Source: Streptomyces violaceusniger Tu 4113 (GTDB lineage Bacteria > Actinomycetota > Actinomycetes > Streptomycetales > Streptomycetaceae). From it: DNA of 64,000 nucleotides. Shown piece by piece: positions 46,957 through 54,836 of the stretch; position 1 is the stretch's first letter; every line of letters starts with the position of its first letter. The notes beneath the pieces were generated by a model. The model did no database searches and was not told the DNA's origin. It saw only the letters and a list, made by a program, of their open reading frames with translations. The position numbers and the translations under genes are program-made. The stretch spans positions 62,001 to 126,000 of the forward strand of contig NC_015952.1 of the NCBI RefSeq assembly GCF_000147815.2, written 5' to 3'.

Positions 46957-48270
46957 TCATGCCTGCTGGGCGACGTCGAGTGCGGCCAAAGCAGACTGCT
47001 GGTTCCGCGCGGATCGTGTCGTGGTGGCCACCCCCACGGCCTGAGTGGCGTACGCGATGGCGATGTCGCGGGCCCCCCGGGCGGCGTGCACGCGGGCGCT
47101 CGACGTCAGCACTTCAGCCGCACCCCGGACGCTCGTAGCTGGCCACGTCGCCCTCGCCGCGTCGAGTGCAGTCTGACCAGCGTCCAGGTAAGCGGGGTTC
47201 CGTCGCCCCAGGCGCCACATGACGTGACCCTGCCACTTGTTGATCTCGGACTCGCTCAAATATCCGATATATGTGGGGACCTCACCGTCTTGGACGTCTT
47301 CGAGGATGCGCCACGCCGTGCGCAGGTCGGTGCGCGCCTCGGGAGCCGCATCGAGCCCGGCATGGTGATGTGCACGCACTGCATGCAACCAGCACCGCAC
47401 TGCCGGGTGCGCTTGCGTACCAGCGATGCTCAGAGCCCGGTCGACGAGGTTCCGAGCCCCGGCGTAGTCGCCGTGATCCGCCAGCACTCGGCTCGCCTGC
47501 CCCACCAGATTCGCGCAGCACGAGATGTCGTTCGCCTGCCGAGCGTGCTGCGCCGCCTCTCGATACGACGTGAAGGCCGCATCCGCCAGGCCAAGGTCAG
47601 CCTGGAGAAATCCGATGAATCCGCCCGTATCAGCCGCAAGGGCCTGCACGTGCCTTCTCTCGGCCGCCGACCTGGTCGCCATGAGCCAGGTCATGATCTC
47701 CTGGTGGTGAGCTACCGCCGGGCTGTAGATCGTCGCGGCGCCGGACAGGTTGTCCAGCCGTCCGTGGGCTGCCCTAAGCGCCCGATGGGCCTCCAGTTTT
47801 TCGCGGCCCCCGATCCCGGTGGCCGCGCTAACACCGGCAGCAGCGACACCGGCTCCGGCCGCCCCCTTGAGGAAAGATCGGCGCCACATATCGTCCTCCA
47901 GTAAGTCATCGAACTCGGCACGCGCCTTTTCGGTCGTAGGAGCCGCCTCCAGCATTTCGCCGGCATCCAGGGTGATGGGATGGACGAAGTGAGTCACGGC
48001 CTTCTGTGCTGGCCTCCCTGCGCCACGCGTCAGTACAAGGAAATCATCGACATCCAGTTCGAGTACCGCGGCGACGTCCTCCAGGTACACATCCGGCGTT
48101 CTGATCTCTTTTTCCCACCGGTAGACGTCGTTCGCAGTGACCGAGTCCACCCCGCAACGGGCGTTCACCTGGTCCGCGACTTTCTTCTGCGACCACCCTC
48201 TGGATACCCGCGCCTCCCGAAGCACAGCCCCGAATCCGCGCAGCGTTGATGGGTCGAGCGAAGGAGGCAT
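46957..48270 (-). CDS. XRE-family regulator with TPR-like repeats and internal twin-arginine segment
   Basis: A 437-residue regulator. Residues 10-75 form an XRE-type helix-turn-helix (LREARVSRGWSQKKVADQVN). The C-terminal 280 residues are helical repeats of tetratricopeptide type (ARQANDISCCANLVGQASRV, AVRCWLHAVRAHHHAGLD), like peptide-sensing regulators. Between them, near residue 129, RRSFLKGAAGAGVAAAGVSA mimics a twin-arginine export signal followed by a hydrophobic stretch. Some Streptomyces XRE-TPR proteins share this, as I recall. AAGGGAGTTGGCGC precedes the ATG. Divergent from the small-gene chain at 48491, which it may control. Confidence 0.85.
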   Translation of the reverse strand: MPPSLDPSTLRGFGAVLREARVSRGWSQKKVADQVNARCGVDSVTANDVYRWEKEIRTPDVYLEDVAAVLELDVDDFLVLTRGAGRPAQKAVTHFVHPITLDAGEMLEAAPTTEKARAEFDDLLEDDMWRRSFLKGAAGAGVAAAGVSAATGIGGREKLEAHRALRAAHGRLDNLSGAATIYSPAVAHHQEIMTWLMATRSAAERRHVQALAADTGGFIGFLQADLGLADAAFTSYREAAQHARQANDISCCANLVGQASRVLADHGDYAGARNLVDRALSIAGTQAHPAVRCWLHAVRAHHHAGLDAAPEARTDLRTAWRILEDVQDGEVPTYIGYLSESEINKWQGHVMWRLGRRNPAYLDAGQTALDAARATWPATSVRGAAEVLTSSARVHAARGARDIAIAYATQAVGVATTTRSARNQQSALAALDVAQQA

Positions 48271-48423
48271 GCGCCAACTCCCTTGTCAATCAGCCTCGTC
48301 TGGCTGACAGCGTGGCAGATACCGGGGCAGATCCGTAAGCCCACGTACGGGCGTTGACTTGTCAGCAGCTCCTCCGGGGGCCGCCTCCTCCTCGTCAGGT
48401 AGCCCCCGCCGGAGCGCTGAAGC

Positions 48424-48464
48424 GCAGTAGCCCGTCTCCACCCCCGTTGGGGGCGGGCTACTGC
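48424..48464. terminator. Hairpin in the divergent region
   Basis: GCAGTAGCCCG pairs with CGGGCTACTGC, with CCCCC/GGGGG pairing inside. It lies 26 bp before the GTG at 48491 and could be a leader structure of that small gene or an operator for the XRE regulator. Confidence 0.5.
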
Positions 48465-48490
48465 CCCTAACGGCGCAAGGGAGCACCCCC

Positions 48491-48667
48491 GTGACTGCTC
48501 AGACCACCCAAGCTGCGTCCCCACCTCGCACGGCCACCGCCCCGGCCCGGCCCATGTCCGTCGAGGCCCGCGCGTTCATGCATGCCCGCATCAACAGCGG
48601 CCTTCCGCCCTCCAAGTGGGGCACTTACACGTGGAAGGTGTTCTTCTCCCTGGGCGGCATCACGTGA
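48491..48667 (+). CDS. Small protein, 58 aa
   Basis: GTG start behind CGCAAGGGAGCACCCCC. The product has an Ala/Pro/Thr-rich N-terminus and a helical C-terminal part (VEARAFMHARINSGLPPSKW). Not recognised. It overlaps the next gene (GTGA) and heads a chain of four, opposite the XRE regulator. Confidence 0.7.
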   Translation: MTAQTTQAASPPRTATAPARPMSVEARAFMHARINSGLPPSKWGTYTWKVFFSLGGIT

Positions 48668-49023
48668 CCGGCGAGACGATCCCGGCCGTGGTCTACGTCT
48701 GCGCGCCCACCGCGAAGCGCGAGGCGGAAGCCGCCGCAGCGGGACGGGCCTTCGCCGCAGCACACGGCTACCGGGTTGTGGAGACCATCACCGACACCTT
48801 CGGCGAGACCGACCCCGCCAACCGGCCGGGCTGGAAGCATCTGCTGCAACTCGCCGGTACCGAGGCGGTCACCCGCCTCGTCACCCATCTCCCCGGCTAC
48901 ATCTCCACCGATGTGGACCGGCGGCACGAGGCCACTCGCGGCCTCGCCGATCTCGGCGTGCGGTCCCTGTATTCCTGGCCGGTTCAGGGACCGCACGCCG
49001 AGGGGGAGGAGACCGCCCGGTGA
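48664..49023 (+). CDS. Resolvase-like small protein lacking catalytic serine, 119 aa
   Basis: GTG overlap. The pattern VVYVCAPTAKREAEAAAAG, then GYRVVETITDTFGETDPANRPGW, then LVTHLPGYISTD and LADLGVRSLYSW, follows the N-terminal domain of serine recombinases (strand, helix, D-x-x-x-x-R-P-G-W, domain end). The nucleophilic Ser of Y-x-R-x-S is absent (YVCAPT), and there is no DNA-binding C-terminal part. It is therefore likely an inactive, domain-only relative, perhaps a regulatory or protein-binding module. The family assignment is moderate. Confidence 0.66.
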   Translation: MTGETIPAVVYVCAPTAKREAEAAAAGRAFAAAHGYRVVETITDTFGETDPANRPGWKHLLQLAGTEAVTRLVTHLPGYISTDVDRRHEATRGLADLGVRSLYSWPVQGPHAEGEETAR

Positions 49024-49226
49024 CCTCTCCTCAGCACGCACGCAAGCGCGACCCCATCACCTTCTCCGGCGTCGGCTTCGTCGGCAAGGCACTCAGCTTC
49101 TGGCTGGTGCCGTCCGCTGCGGTCTTCACCGCCGTCAACTACGCCGAGCGCGGCGACCAGGCCCCCTCCCTCTCCCAGCCCGACCGGCCGCCTCTCGACG
49201 AGGCGGCACCCCTGGACGGCTGGTGA
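49020..49226 (+). CDS. Single-pass membrane protein, 68 aa
   Basis: GTGA overlap. One membrane helix (residues about 15-37, TFSGVGFVGKALSFWLVPSA). A charged, proline-rich tail follows. Function unknown. Overlaps the next gene. Confidence 0.7.
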   Translation: MTSPQHARKRDPITFSGVGFVGKALSFWLVPSAAVFTAVNYAERGDQAPSLSQPDRPPLDEAAPLDGW

Positions 49227-49345
49227 GCCGTCACCGCCGAAGGAAGCGGTACCAGCTCCCCACCCTCACGGAATGGGGCGTCGGCGGTGCCGCGATCGGC
49301 CTCGTGCTCTGCCTCTTCACCTCGCTGGCAGAGCACTCCGTATAG
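49223..49345 (+). CDS. Very small membrane protein, 40 aa
   Basis: GTGA overlap, last gene of the chain. A basic N-terminus (SRHRRRKRYQ) precedes one membrane helix (GVGGAAIGLVLCLFTSL). Positive-inside topology is expected. Function unknown. Confidence 0.66.
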   Translation: MSRHRRRKRYQLPTLTEWGVGGAAIGLVLCLFTSLAEHSV

Positions 49346-49431
49346 ACCACCCGGCGGCGGCTTGTAGAGCACAGACGCAGCCCGTCGCCGGGCCTCAATT
49401 CTTATGCATACGCACACCACAGGACCCAGCC

Positions 49432-49614
49432 ATGACACAGCAGTACGCCACGCGATCCCGGCTCAGCGTGCGCGCCAGGGAAGCCGTCCGCCAGCTCCCG
49501 TTAATCGCCGGCGAGCCGGGCGGCGGCTTCTGCCCGGAGTACTACTCGCCCGTCGATACGGTCAACGGGCGCTATCACTGCCACAACTGTGGGCACAGCG
49601 GTGGCGCTCCCTGA
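49432..49614 (+). CDS. Small zinc-ribbon protein, 60 aa
   Basis: AGGACCCAGCC precedes the ATG. The C-terminus has FCPEYYSP and YHCHNCGHSGG, a C-x(n)-C-x2-C-x-H pattern that should bind one zinc. The N-terminal half is basic. Not recognised. A possible 22-residue hydrophobic frame (from ATG 49648) lies after it, which I do not call. Confidence 0.68.
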   Translation: MTQQYATRSRLSVRAREAVRQLPLIAGEPGGGFCPEYYSPVDTVNGRYHCHNCGHSGGAP

Positions 49615-49736
49615 CCGCCGACCCCTACCGGCGCCTGATCCTCGAAATGGTCGCCTCCGTCGCCTCCGTCGGAGCGCTGACAGGGAGTCTGGTCTTCGCG
49701 GTCTGGCGCAGTTGACCGGTGTCCTGTGCAGGGTGC

Positions 49737-49777
49737 ACAGCAGCCCCCGCCTCAAGGTACGAGGCGGGGGCTGCTGT
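49737..49777. terminator. Perfect 17-bp-stem terminator
   Basis: ACAGCAGCCCCCGCCTC pairs with GAGGCGGGGGCTGCTGT around AAGGTAC. It serves the rightward small genes and the leftward gene ending at 49802. Confidence 0.88.
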
Positions 49778-49801
49778 GTCCCTTGTCCCGAGGACGTTGC
49801 A

Positions 49802-50371
49802 CTACACGCCGGGGCCCGGGACCGAGTCGACGTCGGGCAGCTTCAGCAGGTCGGCGCCGGTGCGGTACCACGAGCACTCGCACAGCGTGCCCCTGGCCGG
49901 GTGGTAGGGGCACCCGCGGGTGTGGCGGCCCACGGCCGCCCGCAGGCTGGGGTGCGTGTCCTCGGCCAGGGCGAAGGTCTGGAAGTCGGTCCCGCCCCAG
50001 GAGCTGGTCACCGTGGCCCCGAGCGCGGCCAGGGCGGCGGCCACCTCAGCCCCCTCGCCCTCGGCCAGGGGGTTGAGGACGTCCAGGGTGTCCATGTCGT
50101 GCTCCACCTTGTGGACGTGCACGGAGACCATCGTCGTCCCGCCGCCGGGGCCCTGCGGCTTGAAGTCGTAGAAGCGGCGGCCCTGCGCGTGCACCACGAC
50201 GCCGTTGGCGAAGCACAGCGCCTGGGGTTCGGGCTGTTCGGTGCGCAGCAGCCATTGGAGGCCCGCGGCGAGCGCTACGTCGCGGCTGGGCTTGTCGGCC
50301 TCGTCGCGCAGCCAGCACGAGGAGGCGACCTCGGGACGGCGCCGGAGGGTTTCAAGTTCATCAGGGGACAC
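49802..50371 (-). CDS. Hypothetical protein, 189 aa
   Basis: Reverse strand, GTG start behind AAGAGAAAG. The product has CFANGVVVHAQGRRFYDF, VSVHVHKVEHDMDTLDVL and a C-terminal HTRGCPYHPARGTLCECSWY with three Cys and two His, a probable metal-binding end. Not recognised. The 160-bp gap to the divergent gene at 50535 contains a TGTCTACCGGG sequence that may control both. Confidence 0.75.
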   Translation of the reverse strand: MSPDELETLRRRPEVASSCWLRDEADKPSRDVALAAGLQWLLRTEQPEPQALCFANGVVVHAQGRRFYDFKPQGPGGGTTMVSVHVHKVEHDMDTLDVLNPLAEGEGAEVAAALAALGATVTSSWGGTDFQTFALAEDTHPSLRAAVGRHTRGCPYHPARGTLCECSWYRTGADLLKLPDVDSVPGPGV

Positions 50372-50393
50372 GCCGTAGGTACTTTCTCTTGAG

Positions 50394-50416
50394 AATGTCT
50401 ACCGGGTAGCAATAGG
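50394..50416. promoter_or_regulatory. TCTACC-type operator in a divergent promoter region
   Basis: AATGTCTACCGGGTAGCAATAGG; TCTACC with GGGTAG forms a small palindrome. A related complement occurs at 27451. Position between divergent genes, with CAATAGGAT downstream as a -10 candidate, fits an operator. Confidence 0.5.
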
Positions 50417-50534
50417 ATGCTGCCTATACCCGAAACGAGCAGGCCCCCGGGTGACGTGTGACGGCCGGACGTCGGAAGCCAAGACCGTCACACCCCCAGG
50501 GGCCTGCGCCCGGCACGGAACCGGAGAACCCAGT

Positions 50535-51344
50535 ATGGCCCACGGCATCACCCTCGAACGCCGTCTCAAGCTGCTCACCCGAGCGGCCGCCGACATGCGC
50601 CCCGTCCTGATCGGCTACAACGCCGAGAACCCGTGCCCCCGCTCCACCGGCGGCGATCAGATCATCGAGATCCACAACGTCCAGTCCTCCAAGGCTGGAG
50701 ACATCGTCCTGGACGCCTGGTGCCGCATGTGCGGCCACGTGGAGCGTTTCCGCCTGGACCGCATCACCCGCCACCGCACCCTGCGCGTCAAGCTCCAGGG
50801 CCCGGTACCGCCGTGCACCCCATACTTCACCGCCCGCGGGCCGGTCGGCGTCGCCCAGCTCACCCGCCCCATCTCCGCCAAGCCCACCAGCGGCGGACTG
50901 CTCTCCCGCGCCAGGAGCCGTATGGACGACGCAGCCCGCTTCCAAGAGCTGTTCGGCCCGACCGAGACCTACCCCCGCCGCAAGATCGCCCTCACTACCG
51001 GTGAACTCCTCGCCGACGTCCGCGGCCTGATCCGCCACGCCGGTCAGAACACCCCCGAGGCCGACGACTCCCGCTTCCGCGCCGTCTTCGGCTCCCCCCT
51101 CGCCTACCCCGAACGCCACCCCAGCGCCACCACCGCCGACGATCACATCCGCGAGATGCACCAGAACATGAAGCGCTGGAAAGCCCTCCACGCCTCGGTC
51201 GCCTGGGTCGAGCGCTTCCGCTCCCTGAGCGACGAGTTGGACAAGAACGGCGGCATCGACTCCCCGGCCTACCAGACCCGCTACCGCGCCCGCATCACCG
51301 CCCTGCTCGCCGAAAGCCCAAAGAACAGGGGCCTCCTCGTATGA
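50535..51344 (+). CDS. Hypothetical protein, 269 aa
   Basis: CGGAGAACCCAGT precedes the ATG. A two-cysteine pair (WCRMCGHVERF, near residue 64) and an earlier Cys (ENPCPRS) could bind zinc. The rest is helical with paired segments (FQELFGPTETYPRRKIAL and FRAVFGSPLAYPERHPS), which look like an internal duplication of a short F-x-x-[LV]-F-G-x(3-4)-YP element. Not recognised. It heads the chain to 52232. Confidence 0.75.
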   Translation: MAHGITLERRLKLLTRAAADMRPVLIGYNAENPCPRSTGGDQIIEIHNVQSSKAGDIVLDAWCRMCGHVERFRLDRITRHRTLRVKLQGPVPPCTPYFTARGPVGVAQLTRPISAKPTSGGLLSRARSRMDDAARFQELFGPTETYPRRKIALTTGELLADVRGLIRHAGQNTPEADDSRFRAVFGSPLAYPERHPSATTADDHIREMHQNMKRWKALHASVAWVERFRSLSDELDKNGGIDSPAYQTRYRARITALLAESPKNRGLLV

Positions 51345-51547
51345 CCTGGCAGATCGTCCCCCTGCTGAAGGCCGTACGCGGCCCCCAGCCCGACGGCGTC
51401 CCCGACCGCCCCGCCGTGCCCTACGAGGCCAGCCCCACCGTCACCCGCCGGAGCTGGAGCCGCGACGTCCGCGACATCAGCGCCGCCTTCCGCACAGCCC
51501 GAAGCGCCCGCGACTGCATGGACCACCAGAGGGGACACAGCGCATGA
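51341..51547 (+). CDS. Small basic protein, 68 aa
   Basis: ATGA overlap on both sides. A basic, Arg/Ser-rich product (PTVTRRSWSRDVRDISAAF). Not recognised; its place in the coupled chain supports it. Confidence 0.65.
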   Translation: MTWQIVPLLKAVRGPQPDGVPDRPAVPYEASPTVTRRSWSRDVRDISAAFRTARSARDCMDHQRGHSA

Positions 51548-51906
51548 GCACCACATCGGACCGCTACCAGGCCGACCGCGCCACCCGCGCCCGCACGGTG
51601 GCCGCCGTGTGCACCGCGAACCTCCTTGCCCACCTGGTCCCGCTCGGCGAGAACCGGCGCCTCAAGCTCTCCGGGCTCGCCAGGGCCGCCGACATCAGAG
51701 CCCACGGCATCAGCGCCGGGTTCGCGCCCGTGATCCCGCCGTGCCCCCACTGCGCCCGCCACACCCGCAGGCCCGAGGGCCACCGGCCCGGCTGCCTCAC
51801 CCGCACCGCCGCCGAGCCCGAGCCGTGCGACCACTGCGGACGCCGCACCCGCAAGATCCTCGGCCACACCCGAGACTGCATCGTCCGCCAGGGATACGGC
51901 GAATGA
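51544..51906 (+). CDS. Protein with two tandem C2HC zinc fingers, 120 aa
   Basis: ATGA overlap. Two successive motifs share the same spacing: CPHCARHTRRPEGHRPGC and CDHCGRRTRKILGHTRDC, each C-x2-C-x(9)-H-x(3)-C or very close. They are surrounded by basic residues, as in nucleic-acid-binding knuckles. The N-terminal half is helical (RARTVAAVCTANLLAHLVPL). A DNA- or RNA-binding role is likely; the family is not recognised. Confidence 0.76.
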   Translation: MSTTSDRYQADRATRARTVAAVCTANLLAHLVPLGENRRLKLSGLARAADIRAHGISAGFAPVIPPCPHCARHTRRPEGHRPGCLTRTAAEPEPCDHCGRRTRKILGHTRDCIVRQGYGE

Positions 51907-52232
51907 GCCACCACCCCCGGCGGCCGATGTTCTGTGACGGCCTCGACTGCACCCCCACACCCGGGGGTGCACCCGGGGAATGGCAGCACGTCCATCCGTG
52001 CCTCCGCGGTATCGCCGAAGAGGCCGTCACCCGCACCACACCCACCGAACCACCGACCGAAAGGCCCCCCATGGACCTCGACCAGCGCCGCGACCAGGTG
52101 AAGACAGCCCTGCTCAAGGACCCCGACTTCATCGCCGTCTCCGAGATCGACGAGAACAGCGCCGATCAGCGCGTCCTCGGCGCGGAGACGGAGAACGGCG
52201 ACCTGTTCTTCATCACCATCCAGCGCCCCTGA
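51903..52232 (+). CDS. Hypothetical protein, 109 aa
   Basis: ATGA overlap. The N-terminal part has FCDGLDCTPTPG and HPCLRGI; the C-terminal part is a helix-strand-like segment (QRRDQVKTALLKDPDFIAVSE, NGDLFFITIQ). An internal ATG at 52071 behind GAAAGGCCCCCC could start the C-terminal half alone. Not recognised. Confidence 0.68.
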   Translation: MSHHPRRPMFCDGLDCTPTPGGAPGEWQHVHPCLRGIAEEAVTRTTPTEPPTERPPMDLDQRRDQVKTALLKDPDFIAVSEIDENSADQRVLGAETENGDLFFITIQRP

Positions 52233-52305
52233 CCACCCCCTTGACCGCCCGGGTGCCGCCGCGTCTCCCAGCGCGGCGGCACCCCCGGGAGGACCCTTTC
52301 CGACC

Positions 52306-52650
52306 ATGAACCTTGACGACCTCGTCATCCCCGGCGAAGACAGCCCCCTCGCCCAGCGGGCCGCCGAGCGCGAGCACCCCGGAGCGAAAGCCGTCTACGA
52401 CCGCATGGAGAACTGCGCCCGCCTCCTGGCGCTGTCCTTCCTGGCCTACCGCGCCGGCGCGGACGAGAACCTGACCCACCGGCACGCCTTCCGCGGCGAA
52501 CTCGCCCGAGCCGAGTTCGACCACATCAAGATCACCCCCGGCGACGGCATCGCCACCCGGATGATCACCGAGCACGACCGCAACCTGATCCGGCGCCGCG
52601 CCCTTGCCATCGCCAACGCCACCACCGCTTCCCAGGAGCAACACCAGTGA
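52306..52650 (+). CDS. Hypothetical helical protein, 114 aa, upstream of ERF
   Basis: GGAGGACCCTTTCCGACC precedes the ATG. The protein is helical (YDRMENCARLLALSFLAYRA, FDHIKITPGDGIATRMITEH) and ends in polar residues. Not recognised. It overlaps the ERF gene (GTGA), so it may be a partner in recombination. Confidence 0.74.
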   Translation: MNLDDLVIPGEDSPLAQRAAEREHPGAKAVYDRMENCARLLALSFLAYRAGADENLTHRHAFRGELARAEFDHIKITPGDGIATRMITEHDRNLIRRRALAIANATTASQEQHQ

Positions 52651-53912
52651 CCACCGCTGCCCGTCGCCCGCGCCGCACCCCCCTGCGCACCCACACCCCC
52701 CGCACCACCCTGCGCGGCCGGACCGCCGCCGCACGCCCGGCCGCCGCGTCCGCGCCCCGCGCCGACCGCACCCCGCCACAGATCCCGCTCCACGAGGCCA
52801 TCCGCCGCGTCATGCGCGACATGCCGCCGGTGCCCAAGCAGGGCTACAACGAGGAGGACGGCTACTACTACAAGCGCCTCGAAGACGTGATCCTCAAGCT
52901 CCGCGAGGTCTGCATCGTCCACGGCCTTACCGTCCTGCCGGTGCAGGTCGCTACCAACCGCACCGGTCACGGCCCGCTCGTCGCCGTCGAAGTCCGTGTC
53001 ACCTACGACATCACCGGCCCCGACGGCAAGTCCAAGGCCGTCCAGTACGCCGGTGAGGCCCGCTCGGAGACCGACAAGGGCACCCAGATCGCCATGTCGC
53101 AGTGCTGGAAGTACCTGATGACCCAGGTCTTCATGATCCCCTCCGAAGAGGACGCCGAGGGCGACGCGCGCTCCCCGCGCATCCCCAACGTCCGGGACAT
53201 CCGCAGCCGCGCCGACCAGCGGGACGCCGACCGGGCCGCCTCCCAGCGCCGCCACCCGGCCGGACGCCAGCGCCCCCAGGGCCAGCAGCAGGACAACGGC
53301 CAGGGCGCCCCGCCTGCCCCGGTCATCGCCGCCCCCAACGCCAAGGCCATCGCCGACCGGCTCGTACGCGCCGCCAGCGCCCCGAACGCCGACGCCGTGA
53401 TCCCGATCCTGGAAGAGGCCACGAAGGCAGGCGCGCCGGAACCGGAGATCCAGACGATCCGCGAGATCGGACGCACCAAGCGTGCCGCCGAGCGCGAGGC
53501 CGCCGCCAAGACCGCGCGCTCTGCCGGGCACACCGGCCGTGGTGACGAGCACCAGGACCACCACGGCCAGGGCGACGAGCACGGCGCCCACGACCACGGC
53601 CAGGGCGACGGTGAGGAGCACGGCGACGCCGGCGCGAGCGAACCGCCTGCCATCCGTCTCGTTCCCCCCGTGGACGTCCCCGAGCAGTCCCCGGAGGCCG
53701 CAGCCCGCGTGAAGGCTGTGGAGTTCTTCAACGAGTGCGCCGAGACGGCCGGTTACGAGCACCCTGCCGAAGCGGCCCGCATGTTCAAGGCCCGGTACGG
53801 CAGGACCCTGGAAGAGGCCGAAGTCTACGAGATCGAAGCCTTCGCGGCCGGGATGATCCCCGACGGAGCGCCGAGCGTGGAGGATGGACACGGAAGCGAA
53901 ACGGATGAGTGA
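52647..53912 (+). CDS. ERF-family single-strand annealing protein
   Basis: A 421-residue protein of the ERF recombinase group. The diagnostic region runs from about residue 45 to 180: LHEAIRRVMRDMPPVPKQG, DGYYYKRLEDVILKLREV, VAVEVRVTYDITGPDGKS and the glycine-rich end KGTQIAMSQCWKYLMTQVF. Family members bind single-stranded DNA and anneal complementary strands, enabling RecA-independent recombination of phages and plasmids. The C-terminal half has an acidic, His-rich linker (HQDHHGQGDEH, HDHGQGDGEEHGD) that could also bind metal. Start GTG overlaps the preceding gene. A DEDDh exonuclease is 4 kb away. Confidence 0.88.
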   Translation: MTTAARRPRRTPLRTHTPRTTLRGRTAAARPAAASAPRADRTPPQIPLHEAIRRVMRDMPPVPKQGYNEEDGYYYKRLEDVILKLREVCIVHGLTVLPVQVATNRTGHGPLVAVEVRVTYDITGPDGKSKAVQYAGEARSETDKGTQIAMSQCWKYLMTQVFMIPSEEDAEGDARSPRIPNVRDIRSRADQRDADRAASQRRHPAGRQRPQGQQQDNGQGAPPAPVIAAPNAKAIADRLVRAASAPNADAVIPILEEATKAGAPEPEIQTIREIGRTKRAAEREAAAKTARSAGHTGRGDEHQDHHGQGDEHGAHDHGQGDGEEHGDAGASEPPAIRLVPPVDVPEQSPEAAARVKAVEFFNECAETAGYEHPAEAARMFKARYGRTLEEAEVYEIEAFAAGMIPDGAPSVEDGHGSETDE

Positions 53913-54273
53913 AGCGGTGGATGACCTGGTGCGTGTGATCGACCTTCTGATCCCCGGGGCATGCCCCCCGATGCCCACCGGCCCGGTCTCCCTCTTCAAG
54001 GGAGAGCAGCGCGTCTACGTTGCCAAGTACGGCGCGCTGCCCCCGCACTGGAGCGACGAACGCTGCCTGGAGTGGGAGTGCGCCCGCGAGGACGCCGTCA
54101 TGATCCGCTGGCGCCGCGGCAGCACCCGGAACCAGCGGGACGCCGCCTACCGGTGGCTGCTCCGCCACAGCCTGGACGACATGGGCCGCCCCAAGGTCTG
54201 GGACACCCCCGCCGAGCCCGCCCCGGAAACAACCGTCGCCCGCACGGTACCGGCATTCGCTCTCGCCGGTTAA
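53905..54273 (+). CDS. Hypothetical protein, 122 aa
   Basis: ATG 53905 is preferred because GGAAGCGAAACGG precedes it; ATG 53884 has its ribosome site too close. It overlaps the ERF stop. The product has LVRVIDLLIPGACPPMP and VMIRWRRGSTRNQRDAAYRWLL. Not recognised. Confidence 0.7.
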   Translation: MSEAVDDLVRVIDLLIPGACPPMPTGPVSLFKGEQRVYVAKYGALPPHWSDERCLEWECAREDAVMIRWRRGSTRNQRDAAYRWLLRHSLDDMGRPKVWDTPAEPAPETTVARTVPAFALAG

Positions 54274-54317
54274 CGTCCTGTACGCGACAGATCACAGTCC
54301 GCGACCCAAGGAACCAC

Positions 54318-54836
54318 GTGCCCACACTCGTCAAGGAAGACCACCTGAGGGCCTTCCTCATCTCCCTCGGCCTGGCCCCGGAATCGCTCGCCGAGCTGGA
54401 CCACGAAGCCCTCCTCGGCTTCACCTCGGCCGTCCTGGACTACGAGGCCCGCGCCGCCTACAACTCCGACACCGGCCAGATCTACGGCCACGACGGCTAC
54501 ATGGGCGCCTGCAAATCCCTCCCCCCCGGCGACGCAGCCGAGAGTGACAGCGTGGGCTGCGCAACCCTCTCCGTACGCCTGGCGGAACACAACATCGCCC
54601 GCCTGATCAACCAGATCGGCGAACTCGAAACCGCCGACCCGGACACCCCCCGCCTGATCCGGCCCGCGATGTCCATGCTGCTGGGCGCCGGTCTGCTGAT
54701 GAACATGCTCAACAGCACCCTGGAACACAGCGACTACCGCGCCGCCGTCAAGTCGGTGCAGGAGTGCATCGTCCGCTCCCGCAGCGGCCTGGAAGACGTC
54801 AAGCGCTCCATGCGCTCCCAGGGGATCGACCTCTGA
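54318..54836 (+). CDS. Hypothetical protein, 172 aa
   Basis: GTG behind AAGGAACCAC. A mostly helical protein with an acidic N-terminus, two separated cysteines (MGACKSL, SVGCATLS), a hydrophobic stretch (AMSMLLGAGLLMNMLNSTL) that may be a buried helix, and a charged end. Not recognised. The next gene starts at its last base (TGATG). Confidence 0.73.
   Translation: MPTLVKEDHLRAFLISLGLAPESLAELDHEALLGFTSAVLDYEARAAYNSDTGQIYGHDGYMGACKSLPPGDAAESDSVGCATLSVRLAEHNIARLINQIGELETADPDTPRLIRPAMSMLLGAGLLMNMLNSTLEHSDYRAAVKSVQECIVRSRSGLEDVKRSMRSQGIDL

Noticed and set aside
48664..49023. Active serine recombinase
   Set aside because: The catalytic serine motif and the DNA-binding domain are missing, so only a resolvase-like domain is claimed.
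49648..49715. 22-residue hydrophobic frame
   Set aside because: No ribosome site and too short; could be the tail of an overlapping gene without a usable start.
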